Assembly: GCA_934101795.1 (NCBI GenBank)
Contig: CAKORY010000014.1
Coordinates: 1 to 25,605 of the forward strand
DNA: 25,605 nt
Direction: 5' to 3'
Source of the DNA: an uncultured Bacilli bacterium
GTDB lineage: Bacteria; Bacillota_I; Bacilli_A; RF39; UBA660
Position 1 is the stretch's first letter; each line of letters opens with the position of its first letter. Both the position numbers and the translations under genes were made by a program. Shown here one piece after another: positions 6,388 to 13,995 of the stretch. Under the pieces are notes generated by a model. It was given only the letters and a program-made list of their open reading frames with translations. It was not told the DNA's origin and did no database searches.

Positions 6388-6942
6388 TTATTCACCTTTA
6401 ACAAGTATTTTGTAGTACTTAACGAGTCTTATAAGCACTTCTTGTTCGTCCATTGTTATGTCATTTGTAGCAATTAAAGTAGCTAAGCCATTAGCATACA
6501 ACCACATATTCATAAATAAGTTTTTTGCTTCTTCAAAACTATAACCGTGCTTGTTAACTAAATTGATAATTGTCCCTTGGTTCCATTTTTCATCTAATAC
6601 GTTTTCGATAGATTTCCATTTTAGATTATTACTTAAAAATAAACTTACAAATAGATTTTTGTATTCTAAAGCAAATTCAACATAGGCAATACATAGTGTT
6701 AATAGTGCTTTTTTACTATCTATTCTACTTGTTAAAAATTCATCATATTGACGTGATATTTCTTTGTAAATATCTTCTTTAATTTCGTCCATATTTTCGT
6801 AAATACGATATAATGGTTTGGTAGATACCTTAAGGCGTGTTGCTAGACTTCTGGCATTAATACTGTCCCAGCCACTCTCATTTACCATTTTTACTGCAAT
6901 TTTTACAATTCTATCTTTCGATAGTTCAAGTACTGCTGGCAT
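6388..6942 (-). CDS. TetR-family transcriptional regulator
   Basis: This 184-residue protein has an N-terminal three-helix DNA-binding domain: RIVKIAVKMVNESGWDSINARSLATRLKVSTKPLYRIYENMDEIKEDIY, typical of TetR proteins (helix-turn-helix about residues 25-45). The C-terminal part is all helical and variable, as expected for a ligand and dimerisation domain. The start has a GAGGTGAT ribosome binding site. The gene is the first of a two-gene unit with the hydrogenase-like gene (zero-base spacing). An inverted repeat lies at the predicted transcription start, so it probably represses itself and the hydrogenase. The inducer is unknown. Confidence 0.9.
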   Translation of the reverse strand: MPAVLELSKDRIVKIAVKMVNESGWDSINARSLATRLKVSTKPLYRIYENMDEIKEDIYKEISRQYDEFLTSRIDSKKALLTLCIAYVEFALEYKNLFVSLFLSNNLKWKSIENVLDEKWNQGTIINLVNKHGYSFEEAKNLFMNMWLYANGLATLIATNDITMDEQEVLIRLVKYYKILVKGE

Positions 6943-6959
6943 TTTATCACCTCACGATT

Positions 6960-6995
6960 AAGTAACCTATGGTAACTTATGTTTCTATTATAACA
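6960..6995 (-). promoter_or_regulatory. Extended -10 promoter with TetR-type operator
   Basis: The minus strand has TGTTATAAT (extended -10; TATAAT at 6987-6992) with a poor -35. Directly downstream, over the predicted start, is the 19-bp near-palindrome AAGTAACCTATGGTAACTT (6960-6978): arms AAGTxACC/GGTxACTT with one symmetrical mismatch. This size and place fit a TetR dimer site. Confidence 0.65.
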
Positions 6996-7084
6996 TACTC
7001 ATACTTTCTAATAAAGTAGTTTTTGTTAATTTTCACAAAAGTATCAAGTAAATTCGTATTTAGCTGTATTTAAATGTATTTAAA

Positions 7085-7106
7085 AAGAAGCTTTATGAGC
7101 TTCCTT
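7085..7106 (-). terminator. Terminator after the symporter gene
   Basis: Minus strand: GAAGCT, loop CATAA, AGCTTC and then TTTTTAAAT. It sits just beyond the symporter stop codon. Confidence 0.75.
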
Positions 7107-7118
7107 ATCGTTTAATCT

Positions 7119-8378
7119 TTATTTTTCTTGCTTATTATTCTTTTTGTTTATCCAATCTTTGCCTTCAACTATACGAGTAACCATCATAGCTGATGCTGAG
7201 TCACCAACCACATTAAGTAGTGTTGCTGGAGCATCAATAATTGTTGCTACGATTGTTAAAATTGGTAAGGCTGCTACATTATAATTCATCATAGTAAGAA
7301 TTAACATTTCGCTGATTGTTCCTCCACCAATTGGTACTGCTGTTACTAAAAGCGTAGCTAGTAAAGCAATTCCTAATACTTTAGAAATATCTCCAAATGT
7401 TGATAGTGATGTTCCAAATAAGCTAACTAAGAACATTATTTTAAAGACACTACCTATACATGAACCATCTTTGTGAAAACTTGTACCAAGTGATACTGTT
7501 GTTTCTGCTATATCGTTTGGAACCCCCATTTTCTTTGTACATTCAATGTTTATTGGTACGCTTGCTGCTGATGAGCATGTTCCAATACTTGTTAATGCTG
7601 ATGGAATTATATTTGTCCAAAATGCTTTAACAGCATTGAATCCTCCGGCAATAAACGCGTATAAAGTATAGAAAACTGCCATAAATACTAAACATACTAA
7701 AGTATACACTATAAACGTTTTTAAGAAACCTACAGCAATTGTGCCTCCTAAAGTTCCAACTAAACTAGCAAAGTAACATCCTAGTCCTATTGGAGCATAA
7801 TACATTATAATTTCAATTAATTTATACATTATTTCACTAAATGAGTCAAATAATTCTGCAACTTTTTTACCTTTTTCACCAGCTTTATTGATAGCTATAC
7901 CAAATAAAACAGACATAACTATTAAAGCAACTAAATTACTTGTTGATAAAAGGTTTACAAATGAATTTGTTGATAAAACACTAACTGTTCTTTCAAGAAT
8001 GTTTAATTCTATGCCTTCTTCAACGGTATTATCGAATACTTCTTTTATAGCTTCAGTATTTTCTGGGTTTACTAAATTTATTTTAGCTGTTGTTAAAAAA
8101 CCAAATAAAACTGCTACTACTGAAGTTATCAAAAATATTACTATTGTACTTATTAATATTTTACTTAAACGTTTTTTTTCATTCATCTTAGATATAGATG
8201 AAGTTATTGTAAAGAATATAAGTGGAACAATAATAACTAGCAAAAGATTTAGGAATAAATCACCTAGAGGCTTTACTATTTCTGCTTTTTCTTTAAAGAT
8301 TAAACCACAAATAGCACCAATTACTACACTACCTAGCAATATCAAAGTGCTCTTATAATTTTTAATAATTTTTTTCAT
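7119..8378 (-). CDS. Dicarboxylate/amino acid:cation symporter (DAACS family)
   Basis: This 419-residue polytopic membrane protein belongs to the glutamate/aspartate/dicarboxylate transporter family (GltP, DctA, GltPh). It has about eight hydrophobic segments, the family motif IVPLIFFTITSSISKM near the N-terminus, and a serine-rich first re-entrant hairpin TCSSAASVP (267-275). The second hairpin and substrate-binding helix contain AVPIGGGTISEMLIL and IIDAPATLLNVVGDSASAMMVTRI. The usual sodium-binding motif NMDGT in helix 7 is replaced by HKDGS (302-306), so substrate and coupling ion may differ. A GGAGGAAAT ribosome binding site precedes ATG. It is a single-gene unit with its own promoter and terminator. 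Confidence 0.9.
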   Translation of the reverse strand: MKKIIKNYKSTLILLGSVVIGAICGLIFKEKAEIVKPLGDLFLNLLLVIIVPLIFFTITSSISKMNEKKRLSKILISTIVIFLITSVVAVLFGFLTTAKINLVNPENTEAIKEVFDNTVEEGIELNILERTVSVLSTNSFVNLLSTSNLVALIVMSVLFGIAINKAGEKGKKVAELFDSFSEIMYKLIEIIMYYAPIGLGCYFASLVGTLGGTIAVGFLKTFIVYTLVCLVFMAVFYTLYAFIAGGFNAVKAFWTNIIPSALTSIGTCSSAASVPINIECTKKMGVPNDIAETTVSLGTSFHKDGSCIGSVFKIMFLVSLFGTSLSTFGDISKVLGIALLATLLVTAVPIGGGTISEMLILTMMNYNVAALPILTIVATIIDAPATLLNVVGDSASAMMVTRIVEGKDWINKKNNKQEK

Positions 8379-8450
8379 ATTTCCTCCTTATTAAATTATT
8401 AAAAGATTTTGATATATATTTGCTTAGGCATTCCTCCCTTAATTAGAATA

Positions 8451-8479
8451 ATCTTATCATATTATATTTTTATAGTCAA
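8451..8479 (-). promoter_or_regulatory. Promoter of the symporter gene
   Basis: Minus strand: -35 TTGACT (8474-8479), 17-base spacer, -10 TAAGAT (8451-8456). The leader is about 65 bases. Confidence 0.7.
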
Positions 8480-8491
8480 ATTTATATTACA

Positions 8492-8518
8492 AAAAAATGT
8501 CAAATTCTTGACATTTTT
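8492..8518 (-). terminator. Terminator after the signal peptidase gene
   Basis: An inverted repeat AAAAATGTCAA/TTGACATTTTT with a 4-base loop is followed by further T residues on the minus strand. It begins right after the stop codon at 8521. Confidence 0.8.
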
Positions 8519-8520
8519 GA

Positions 8521-9450
8521 TTATTTTAATGATGGTAAGTCTATATCATCTTCATCATCTTCATAAAAGTCCATTACATTTTCTTCTGACTCTATGGATA
8601 ATTTTGGTAATTCACTTTCTTTTTCTTCATCTGCTGGTAAAATTGTTTTCAAGTCTTGGTTCTTAATTTCAGATTTTTGAAAATTGGTTTTTGAAACTTC
8701 ATTTTCATTTGATTTTGCTGCAAATTCTGATACATCTTTTGATATTATTTTATCATTTTGCTCTCCACTTTCTTTTTCACTAAGTGGTGTGTATGGAAGT
8801 AACTTTTTCTTTTTAAAAGATATTAAAGGTCTATTTAAAAACTTTGTAAATTTATTTGATGGTGTTTCATTTTTTAGTTTAATTATTCTTAATATATCTT
8901 TTAAGATTATGTATAATGCAGGAAGAAGAATTACGAGTAACCAACCAAGTTTACTAGCCATAAAAAATTGTACTCTTCCTAGTTGAGGTATTCTAAGTGC
9001 TACTTTACCTACGATTTTATCAAATTCTACATCTGCGCCATCATCTACTAGATTGTAGTCACCTTTTGTTAAATATTTATATTTTCCATTTACATCTTTG
9101 TTAATAGCGATAACTCTGTGGGTTATAGTACCATTTCTAACACCTGGAATACTTGAATAAAATGTTATTACATCATTTATTTTAATATCTTCTGGTTTAT
9201 CAACTTTTACATCTATTACTACATCATAAACATTGATATTTGGAGTCATACTTGGGGTTATAATTGTATAAAGAGAAAATTTAGGTTCATGTCCACTACC
9301 TTTAGCTACATAGACTTTAACTGCTATAAAGTAATAAATTAAAAATGCAGCACAAATTAAAAGCAAGACAAAAACAGTCCAACTGATAATGGTTGAAATA
9401 AACTTGAATATTTCTGTTAGACTAGTCTTTTTTTTGACCTTACTATCCAT
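8521..9450 (-). CDS. Signal peptidase I, ER/archaeal type (SipW-like), with acidic tail
   Basis: This 309-residue membrane protease (family S26B) cleaves signal peptides outside the membrane. There is an N-terminal membrane segment (about 22-45), then the catalytic serine in ITPSMTPNI (S67), a histidine in ITHRVI (H111) in place of the lysine of ordinary bacterial signal peptidases, and the conserved GD pair in LTKGDYN (130-131). A second membrane segment lies at about 168-190. After this comes a cytoplasmic tail of about 110 residues rich in Lys, Ser and Glu and ending with an acidic cluster (YEDDEDDIDLPSLK). SipW-type enzymes often serve special substrates; none is adjacent. The ribosome binding site is AGGGAAGTG. 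Confidence 0.88.
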   Translation of the reverse strand: MDSKVKKKTSLTEIFKFISTIISWTVFVLLLICAAFLIYYFIAVKVYVAKGSGHEPKFSLYTIITPSMTPNINVYDVVIDVKVDKPEDIKINDVITFYSSIPGVRNGTITHRVIAINKDVNGKYKYLTKGDYNLVDDGADVEFDKIVGKVALRIPQLGRVQFFMASKLGWLLVILLPALYIILKDILRIIKLKNETPSNKFTKFLNRPLISFKKKKLLPYTPLSEKESGEQNDKIISKDVSEFAAKSNENEVSKTNFQKSEIKNQDLKTILPADEEKESELPKLSIESEENVMDFYEDDEDDIDLPSLK

Positions 9451-9479
9451 ACCACACTTCCCTATATCTATTCTTTTTT

Positions 9480-9508
9480 ATTATAACCAAATATTCGACA
9501 AATAGCAA
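9480..9508 (-). promoter_or_regulatory. Promoter of the signal peptidase gene
   Basis: Minus strand: -35 TTGCTA (9503-9508), 17-base spacer, -10 TATAAT (9480-9485). It is just upstream of the AGGGAAGTG ribosome binding site. Confidence 0.65.
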
Positions 9509-9585
9509 TATTCTATCAAAGTTTTTTTGTCAAAATTAGACAATTTAGATGAAATGAATATATTGAACATACGACTTAGTTAAAA

Positions 9586-9774
9586 CTATTTTCTACCTAT
9601 TAGCCAACCCATTGATACATTATATATTTTAGCAATTATATATATTTAGTGAAGATATTGTGAAGATATTAAATTTATACCATTTTCATAATGACTATAT
9701 GTTGGCTGAGCCATACTACACTTATCCGCAAATTTATCTTGTGATAGTTTTAAAAAATTTCTTATTTTTTTTAA
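9586..9774 (-). pseudogene. Remnant of an XRE-type regulator gene (no start, internal stop)
   Basis: The minus-strand frame reads LKKIRNFLKLSQDKFADKCS and then MAQPTYSHYENGINLISSQYLH, a TAA stop at 9646-9648, then IYIIAKIYNVSMGWLIGRK and a final TAG. Both parts match a Cro/C1-type helix-turn-helix regulator (SQ.KFA...Q.TYS.YENG and the closing IAK.YNVS..WLIGR). There is no start codon: an in-frame TAA lies shortly upstream, inside the neighbouring regulator gene. An 11-bp tandem duplication (9649-9670) lies beside the internal stop. It appears to be a decayed gene. Confidence 0.75.
9649..9670 (+). repeat. 11-bp perfect tandem duplication in the regulator remnant
   Basis: GTGAAGATATT occurs twice back to back (9649-9659 and 9660-9670). 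It lies within the decayed regulator frame, next to its internal stop codon, and looks like a slippage duplication. Confidence 0.9.
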
Positions 9775-9776
9775 TT

Positions 9777-9953
9777 TTAATCTAAAGAATAATTATATAA
9801 ATTACAAAATTTTACTAATCTTTTTAATGTTATTGGGTCATAACCAAGTTCCCATTTTGATATTGTTGTTATACTAACTCCTAGTATATTACCAAGTTCT
9901 TTCTGAGTTAGTTCTAGTTCTTCTCGACAATATTTTAAATTATTATTGATCAT
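9777..9953 (-). CDS. Small XRE-family helix-turn-helix regulator, probably truncated
   Basis: A 58-residue protein beginning MINNNLKYCREELELTQKELGNILGV has the Cro/C1-type helix-turn-helix (LTQKELGNILGVSITTISKWELG, about 15-37) and ends at YNYSLD. Family members usually continue after SLD with YLLG and further residues, so the gene has probably lost its C-terminus. The start has an AAAGGAGAT ribosome binding site 6 bases upstream. The downstream frame is a second regulator that has lost its N-terminus, which suggests a deletion joined two neighbouring genes. DNA binding is still possible in principle. Confidence 0.7.
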   Translation of the reverse strand: MINNNLKYCREELELTQKELGNILGVSITTISKWELGYDPITLKRLVKFCNLYNYSLD

Positions 9954-10044
9954 TTAATCTCCTTTATTGTTTATTAATTTAATTAAAATTGCATATAATA
10001 TTGTATAAATATATGGTAATTATGTAATTTTAATTAGATTTATC

Positions 10045-10073
10045 TTTACAAATAGTGAAATTTATATTAAAAT
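10045..10073 (+). promoter_or_regulatory. Promoter of tRNA-Cys
   Basis: Plus strand: -35 TTTACA (10045-10050), 17-base spacer, -10 TAAAAT (10068-10073). It ends 10 bases before the first base of the tRNA. Confidence 0.65.
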
Positions 10074-10083
10074 TAACTTACAT

Positions 10084-10158
10084 GGAACCGTAGCCAAGTG
10101 GCTAAGGCGTAGGTCTGCAACACCTTGATCACCAGTTCGAATCTGGTCGGTTCCTCCA
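10084..10158 (+). tRNA. tRNA-Cys (anticodon GCA)
   Basis: The acceptor stem GGAACCG (10084-10090) pairs with CGGTTCC (10148-10154). The anticodon arm AGGT-CTGCAAC-ACCT places GCA at 10117-10119, and the T arm contains GTTCGAATC. The CCA end is encoded (10156-10158). The gene stands alone with its own promoter and terminator. Confidence 0.96.
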
Positions 10159-10169
10159 ATTTAGAAATT

Positions 10170-10202
10170 AAAGCCCTATATTTGGGCTTTTTTTGTTTTT
10201 TT
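10170..10202 (+). terminator. Terminator of tRNA-Cys
   Basis: The stem AAAGCCC (10170-10176) with GGGCTTT (10184-10190) is followed by a run of T residues. It is a strong intrinsic terminator. Confidence 0.9.
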
Positions 10203-10267
10203 GGTGCACTTTAGGTACAAAAAAAGATAATATTTTATTATTACCTTTTTATGATTATTTTTCTCTT

Positions 10268-10714
10268 TCATCCATCTATGGATGATACATCGCAAATATC
10301 ATTATTTTTGTTGTAGCCTTTACCAATATAAATGTCTTTAGACATTTTATTATTATCTAACATTTTATTGCATACAATTATGGTTAAATCGTCACTTTTG
10401 TATATTTTAGTTCCACCATCTTTTAAAGTAGTACTTTTTGTTTCTTTATCTAACTTACTTATGAAACTATCCAAAGAATTTTGTGTTAGATATTCACTTA
10501 AGGAAATTTTTTTGTTTTCTTTAGTAAGATTAATATCTTCATAACACGCTAGATAAACGGTTCTTTCATCACCGATATAGTATGAAGTTTCATTACTACA
10601 CCCAGTGCTTCCTACTGGGTATATTTCGTATCCATCTACTAATAGTTTTTTATTTTCTTTTTGACATCCACTTAAAGACAAAATGAGTAGTGTTAGTAAT
10701 ATTGTTTTTTTCAT
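10268..10714 (-). CDS. Small secreted lipoprotein of unknown function
   Basis: This 148-residue protein begins MKKTILLTLLILSLSGC, a lipoprotein signal peptide with lipobox LSGC (Cys17). The mature part has about five more cysteines (GSTGCSN, YLACYED, IIVCNK, DICDV) that could pair outside the cell, and no domain I recognise. The ribosome binding site is AAAGGAGAT. It follows the polytopic protein gene by 56 bases and may share its transcript, as I saw no clear promoter. It ends in TGA; reading TGA as Trp would add only nine residues before the next stop, so this supports but does not prove the standard code. Confidence 0.78.
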   Translation of the reverse strand: MKKTILLTLLILSLSGCQKENKKLLVDGYEIYPVGSTGCSNETSYYIGDERTVYLACYEDINLTKENKKISLSEYLTQNSLDSFISKLDKETKSTTLKDGGTKIYKSDDLTIIVCNKMLDNNKMSKDIYIGKGYNKNNDICDVSSIDG

Positions 10715-10770
10715 TTAATCTCCTTTTCCTATCTAATAAAAATATATCATATTTCTATTAAATACTACAC

Positions 10771-12375
10771 TTATTTTAATTTAATTGAATAACTTCTATT
10801 TCTAATAGTAACTAATAAACTCACATGTTCTGCTTGGGATACAATGCCATCTGTTTCAAGAACTAATTTGTCTCTTAATCTAGTTGGATTTGCATATCTT
10901 GCACTTAATTTTTGTTTAACACCATCAATTTCATATTCTATTTCTAAAAAACTACTTGCAAATGAACCTATACCATTAACGTTAGAATGAGATGAAGCAT
11001 CACTATCTAATGATAATTCATAGTCAAGCACTATTAAAATTAATTTAGTTTGATATGAAACATCTGAAACTACAACATCTGTATATGTTCTACATGTACT
11101 TTGATAACAACTTTGATAATTATATTCATATCTATTTGTAAATACTGGATTATTTACTTTAAATGTTGTGTTTTTTAATAATGTTCCTGATAATGATATT
11201 GATTCATTAAGATTAGCATTTCTAACTATTTCAGTTTTATTATATAATGTTGGTTTAAGTTTAACTGTAATTGTTTTTGCTAAAAACTCTTTACTCTTTA
11301 ATGATGGTCCGCGGTATAGTGTAACTTTAAATTTCTTATTTTTAAATCTTTTGTCTATTTCGTATGCCATTATATATGTTTTAGTTTCTTTAGCATATAT
11401 AACATCATTCATGTATGGGTCTCCATAATCTAAAAATGAATTTCCCATGTTTAGTGCTGGATATTTGTATTCAGTTCCATAGTAAAGTTTAAAGTTACTA
11501 TAATCTATTCTCTTTTCATTTGTTGATATGTTTTTTACTTCAAAACGGATAACTACATAATATTTATCATCATCAATAATATTTCCTTTTAGATCTAAAT
11601 TAGTAATCATACTATCTTTGATATTATAACTTAAACCATCTAAAGCAAAAGTTTTATTTTCTCTGTATGTATATTTAATTTTTTCAGTATTTTTATAAAT
11701 TAAAAATCCTAAAACTATAACTAATGCAGTACCAATTATATATATAACTTTTTTATTTTCTAAATAGTAATATTTTAATTCTCTGATGAATCTTCTTATT
11801 GTTCTTTCTGCTTTAAAGGTTTGAAAATTCAAATTTAGTTCTATTTCTTCACTATCTTTATCAGTTATTTCTAGTTCTTTTAAATCACTTTTAAAATTAA
11901 ACTTTTTAACATCAAAACCTAAACTTCTGATAAACATAAGTAAACAGAAAAAATATGATGGATAATATATTATGTTAGCAAAATCTCTGTAAGTTCTAGC
12001 ACTTGCAGCAGGCCATAAGCCATCAGATAAATTACCAATTAAAACTGCTGCTATTATTATGAATATAAGTAGAATCATATAATAGAGAATTGTAAAAAAA
12101 TACATTTTTGTTGGTTTCTTTTTAGTTTTGAGTAGTATGTAGACTGCTACTAATACGAGAATAGTTACAATTATTGAAATATAAAGCCATGGACTTATAG
12201 TTGTACTTACTAAATTATCTGTTACAGTAACACTGTAATTATTTGCAATGTAGTCACGGAAAAATACAATTAATTGGTGTGTTTTAAATATAATAAAGCT
12301 TGTTAATATTGTTAACAAAATGTGTATTTTACGAAAGTTTTTAATTAAAAATGCATATGGTTTTTTTAATATCAT
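10771..12375 (-). CDS. Polytopic membrane protein with large extracellular domain (DUF4352-like)
   Basis: This 534-residue protein has four membrane segments near the N-terminus (about 16-38, 63-83, 91-115, 130-150), a charged cytoplasmic stretch (about 155-205) and a fifth segment (about 209-227). A C-terminal outer region of about 300 residues follows. It starts FALDGLSYNIKDSMITNLDLKGN and continues DDDKYYVVIRFEVKNISTNEKRIDYSNFKLY, the look of DUF4352-type Ig-like domains. A Cys pair (SCYQSTC) could form a disulfide. The N-terminal part, with tryptophan in DGLWPAASARTYRDF, matches nothing I can name. It lies between an envelope operon and a lipoprotein gene. Function is unknown. Confidence 0.75.
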   Translation of the reverse strand: MILKKPYAFLIKNFRKIHILLTILTSFIIFKTHQLIVFFRDYIANNYSVTVTDNLVSTTISPWLYISIIVTILVLVAVYILLKTKKKPTKMYFFTILYYMILLIFIIIAAVLIGNLSDGLWPAASARTYRDFANIIYYPSYFFCLLMFIRSLGFDVKKFNFKSDLKELEITDKDSEEIELNLNFQTFKAERTIRRFIRELKYYYLENKKVIYIIGTALVIVLGFLIYKNTEKIKYTYRENKTFALDGLSYNIKDSMITNLDLKGNIIDDDKYYVVIRFEVKNISTNEKRIDYSNFKLYYGTEYKYPALNMGNSFLDYGDPYMNDVIYAKETKTYIMAYEIDKRFKNKKFKVTLYRGPSLKSKEFLAKTITVKLKPTLYNKTEIVRNANLNESISLSGTLLKNTTFKVNNPVFTNRYEYNYQSCYQSTCRTYTDVVVSDVSYQTKLILIVLDYELSLDSDASSHSNVNGIGSFASSFLEIEYEIDGVKQKLSARYANPTRLRDKLVLETDGIVSQAEHVSLLVTIRNRSYSIKLK

Positions 12376-12407
12376 AATATCAAGCCCTTTACTAGCATAA
12401 TTTTACC

Positions 12408-12435
12408 AAAAAAAACAACCTTTTGTAAAGTTGTT
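12408..12435 (-). terminator. Terminator after the LysM protein gene
   Basis: Minus strand: AACAACTTT, a short loop, AAAGGTTGTT (one bulged base) and then eight T residues. It starts directly after the LysM gene's stop codon. Confidence 0.8.
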
Positions 12436-12436
12436 T

Positions 12437-12886
12437 CTAAGATTTTGCTACTAATATTTGGTCTTTTAGTAAATATATTGTTTCATTTTGATTAAGTAAG
12501 TCTAATTTTGATATTTTGAAAACTTTACTTACTGTATCTATTGTATCACCTTCTGCTGTTATGTAGTAACTATAGTTATTTTTGGGTATCAAAAGTTCTT
12601 GACCAGGATATATATAATCTTCCATTTCAAGTCCGTTTAAAGCTGCAAGCAATGTAGGATTTATGTTGTATTTTTCTGCAATTTTATAAAGTGAATCTCC
12701 ACTTTCTATAACATACGTATTAAAATATTTTTCTTCGTTCTTTGGTACTATTAACTCTTGTCCTGCTCTTAGACTTTCACCATAATATAAGTTGTTTATT
12801 CTAATTAATTCTTCTGGAGAAACCCCAAATTTACTAGCTAAAGTTTTGATATTTTCCCCTTCTTTTACTAAATATTTATTGTACAT
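12437..12886 (-). CDS. Protein made of three LysM domains
   Basis: This 149-residue protein consists almost entirely of three LysM modules, which bind peptidoglycan or other N-acetylglucosamine polymers. They are YLVKEGENIKTLASKFGVSP..LIVPKN (about 5-50), YVIESGDSLYKIAEKYNINP..LLIPKN (about 58-103) and a more divergent YITAEGDTIDTVSKVFKISKLDL (about 108-148). There is no signal peptide, membrane segment or catalytic domain, so it is either cytoplasmic until lysis, exported in an unusual way, or like spore-coat LysM proteins. The ribosome binding site is AGGGTGAT. It is last in the run of genes starting at the M23 hydrolase. Confidence 0.85.
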   Translation of the reverse strand: MYNKYLVKEGENIKTLASKFGVSPEELIRINNLYYGESLRAGQELIVPKNEEKYFNTYVIESGDSLYKIAEKYNINPTLLAALNGLEMEDYIYPGQELLIPKNNYSYYITAEGDTIDTVSKVFKISKLDLLNQNETIYLLKDQILVAKS

Positions 12887-12927
12887 AATATCACCCTAGT
12901 ATAAAGTATGTTTAATTTTTTATTTGG

Positions 12928-13995
12928 TTAAAAGATAAATATCATATTACTATTATTAAATTCCCATTCACTATATTTAAGCAATGGTGTTTCTCCATTT
13001 ATAGGATTAAAATGATATAAGGTGTCTTTTGATATATAATAAACATCTAAATTTTCTGTTTTTATTATTTTGTTTACAGAAAGATTTGTTACTAAATAAT
13101 TATCATTTGCATATAACTTATCATCTTTTAATGTATAATTAAATATACTATCCTGAGTAAATTTTAATTTATTATTTTTTAATTTTTGATTGGTAACTTT
13201 TTCCCATTTGCCATTCTTTATTATTTGATATTTTGTCTTATAAATATCATATTTCTTTAAGTCAAAATAATACTCTAACTCATTTTTATAGTCATACAAA
13301 TACACTTTATCTTTGTAGCTACCTAAAAAGTAACTATCGAAGTAAACATCATAACGTAATTTAAAATCTTTTGTTTTGCCATTTTCTTTGTTTAGTAAGT
13401 ATACTTTTGTAAATTTATAATTTTCATTATAGTTTGGAATAATTAAATATTTATCATGTTGATAAATAAGATTTAAGTTATAAATATCTTTATCAAAAAG
13501 TTTAATACTAGTGGTTTTTTTGTTACTTAAATAAATAAATTCGTGATAATTCCATAAAAAGAAGGTATTGTTATTAAGATTATCTATTTTAATGTTTTTA
13601 TAATTTGAGTTTTCTTTAAAAGTTGTTTCTTCATGTGGATAATAGAAGTTATCTTCATTACTACATACATCATATAAAGATATTTTAGAGATTTCAAAAG
13701 ATAAACATGTATTTTCGTCTAGCTTGTTTACTTTGATATCTCGGATTAACTTTCTTTTGCTAGTATATTTATCAAAACTTATTACTTCATAATCTTTGTC
13801 TTCATAACTAATTAAAAATGAATAGTATTTTTCTTTTTTATGATACTTTTCTGTTACATCAATATCATTTATTTTGTACTTTAATGTATAGCTATGTTTA
13901 AAATTTAAGAAAAAAAGAAATATAACGAATATTAATATTAAAAATATGATTAAATTTCTTAATTTTTTTATATTATTTGTTTTCAACTGAGCCAT
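12928..13995 (-). CDS. Membrane-anchored extracellular protein of unknown function
   Basis: This 355-residue protein has one N-terminal membrane helix (about 13-30, LRNLIIFLILIFVIFLFFLNF). The long outer part is rich in Lys, Asn, Tyr and Asp, with many short beta-strand-like segments (YLIIPNYNENYKFTKVYLLN, KVYLYDYKNELEYYF, YYISKDTLYHFNPING). The spacing suggests a beta-propeller-like fold, but I recognise no family. Its ATG lies 23 bases inside the preceding PH-like gene, in another frame and without a clear ribosome binding site, so its translation probably depends on that gene. Confidence 0.7.
   Translation of the reverse strand: MAQLKTNNIKKLRNLIIFLILIFVIFLFFLNFKHSYTLKYKINDIDVTEKYHKKEKYYSFLISYEDKDYEVISFDKYTSKRKLIRDIKVNKLDENTCLSFEISKISLYDVCSNEDNFYYPHEETTFKENSNYKNIKIDNLNNNTFFLWNYHEFIYLSNKKTTSIKLFDKDIYNLNLIYQHDKYLIIPNYNENYKFTKVYLLNKENGKTKDFKLRYDVYFDSYFLGSYKDKVYLYDYKNELEYYFDLKKYDIYKTKYQIIKNGKWEKVTNQKLKNNKLKFTQDSIFNYTLKDDKLYANDNYLVTNLSVNKIIKTENLDVYYISKDTLYHFNPINGETPLLKYSEWEFNNSNMIFIF

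Noticed and set aside
8403..8436. Ten-codon leader-peptide-like frame (MPKQIYIKIF) upstream of the symporter gene on the minus strand
   Set aside because: The GGGAGG motif lies only 1-2 bases from the ATG, too close for initiation, and no attenuator follows it.
9992..10009. AT-rich near-palindrome (ATACAATATTATAT) upstream of the small XRE gene, possible operator
   Set aside because: It is pure AT-rich low complexity, and similar strings occur by chance in this window; the regulator itself looks truncated.
10262..10290. Inverted repeat TCATCCAT/ATGGATGA at the end of the lipoprotein gene, possible terminator
   Set aside because: No T-run follows on either strand, and most of it lies inside the coding region.
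12928..13995. Possibility that the anchored unknown is a pseudogene because of its low-complexity Lys/Asn content
   Set aside because: The frame is open over 355 codons with a proper membrane anchor and lies in a run of intact genes; the composition fits the genome's AT bias.
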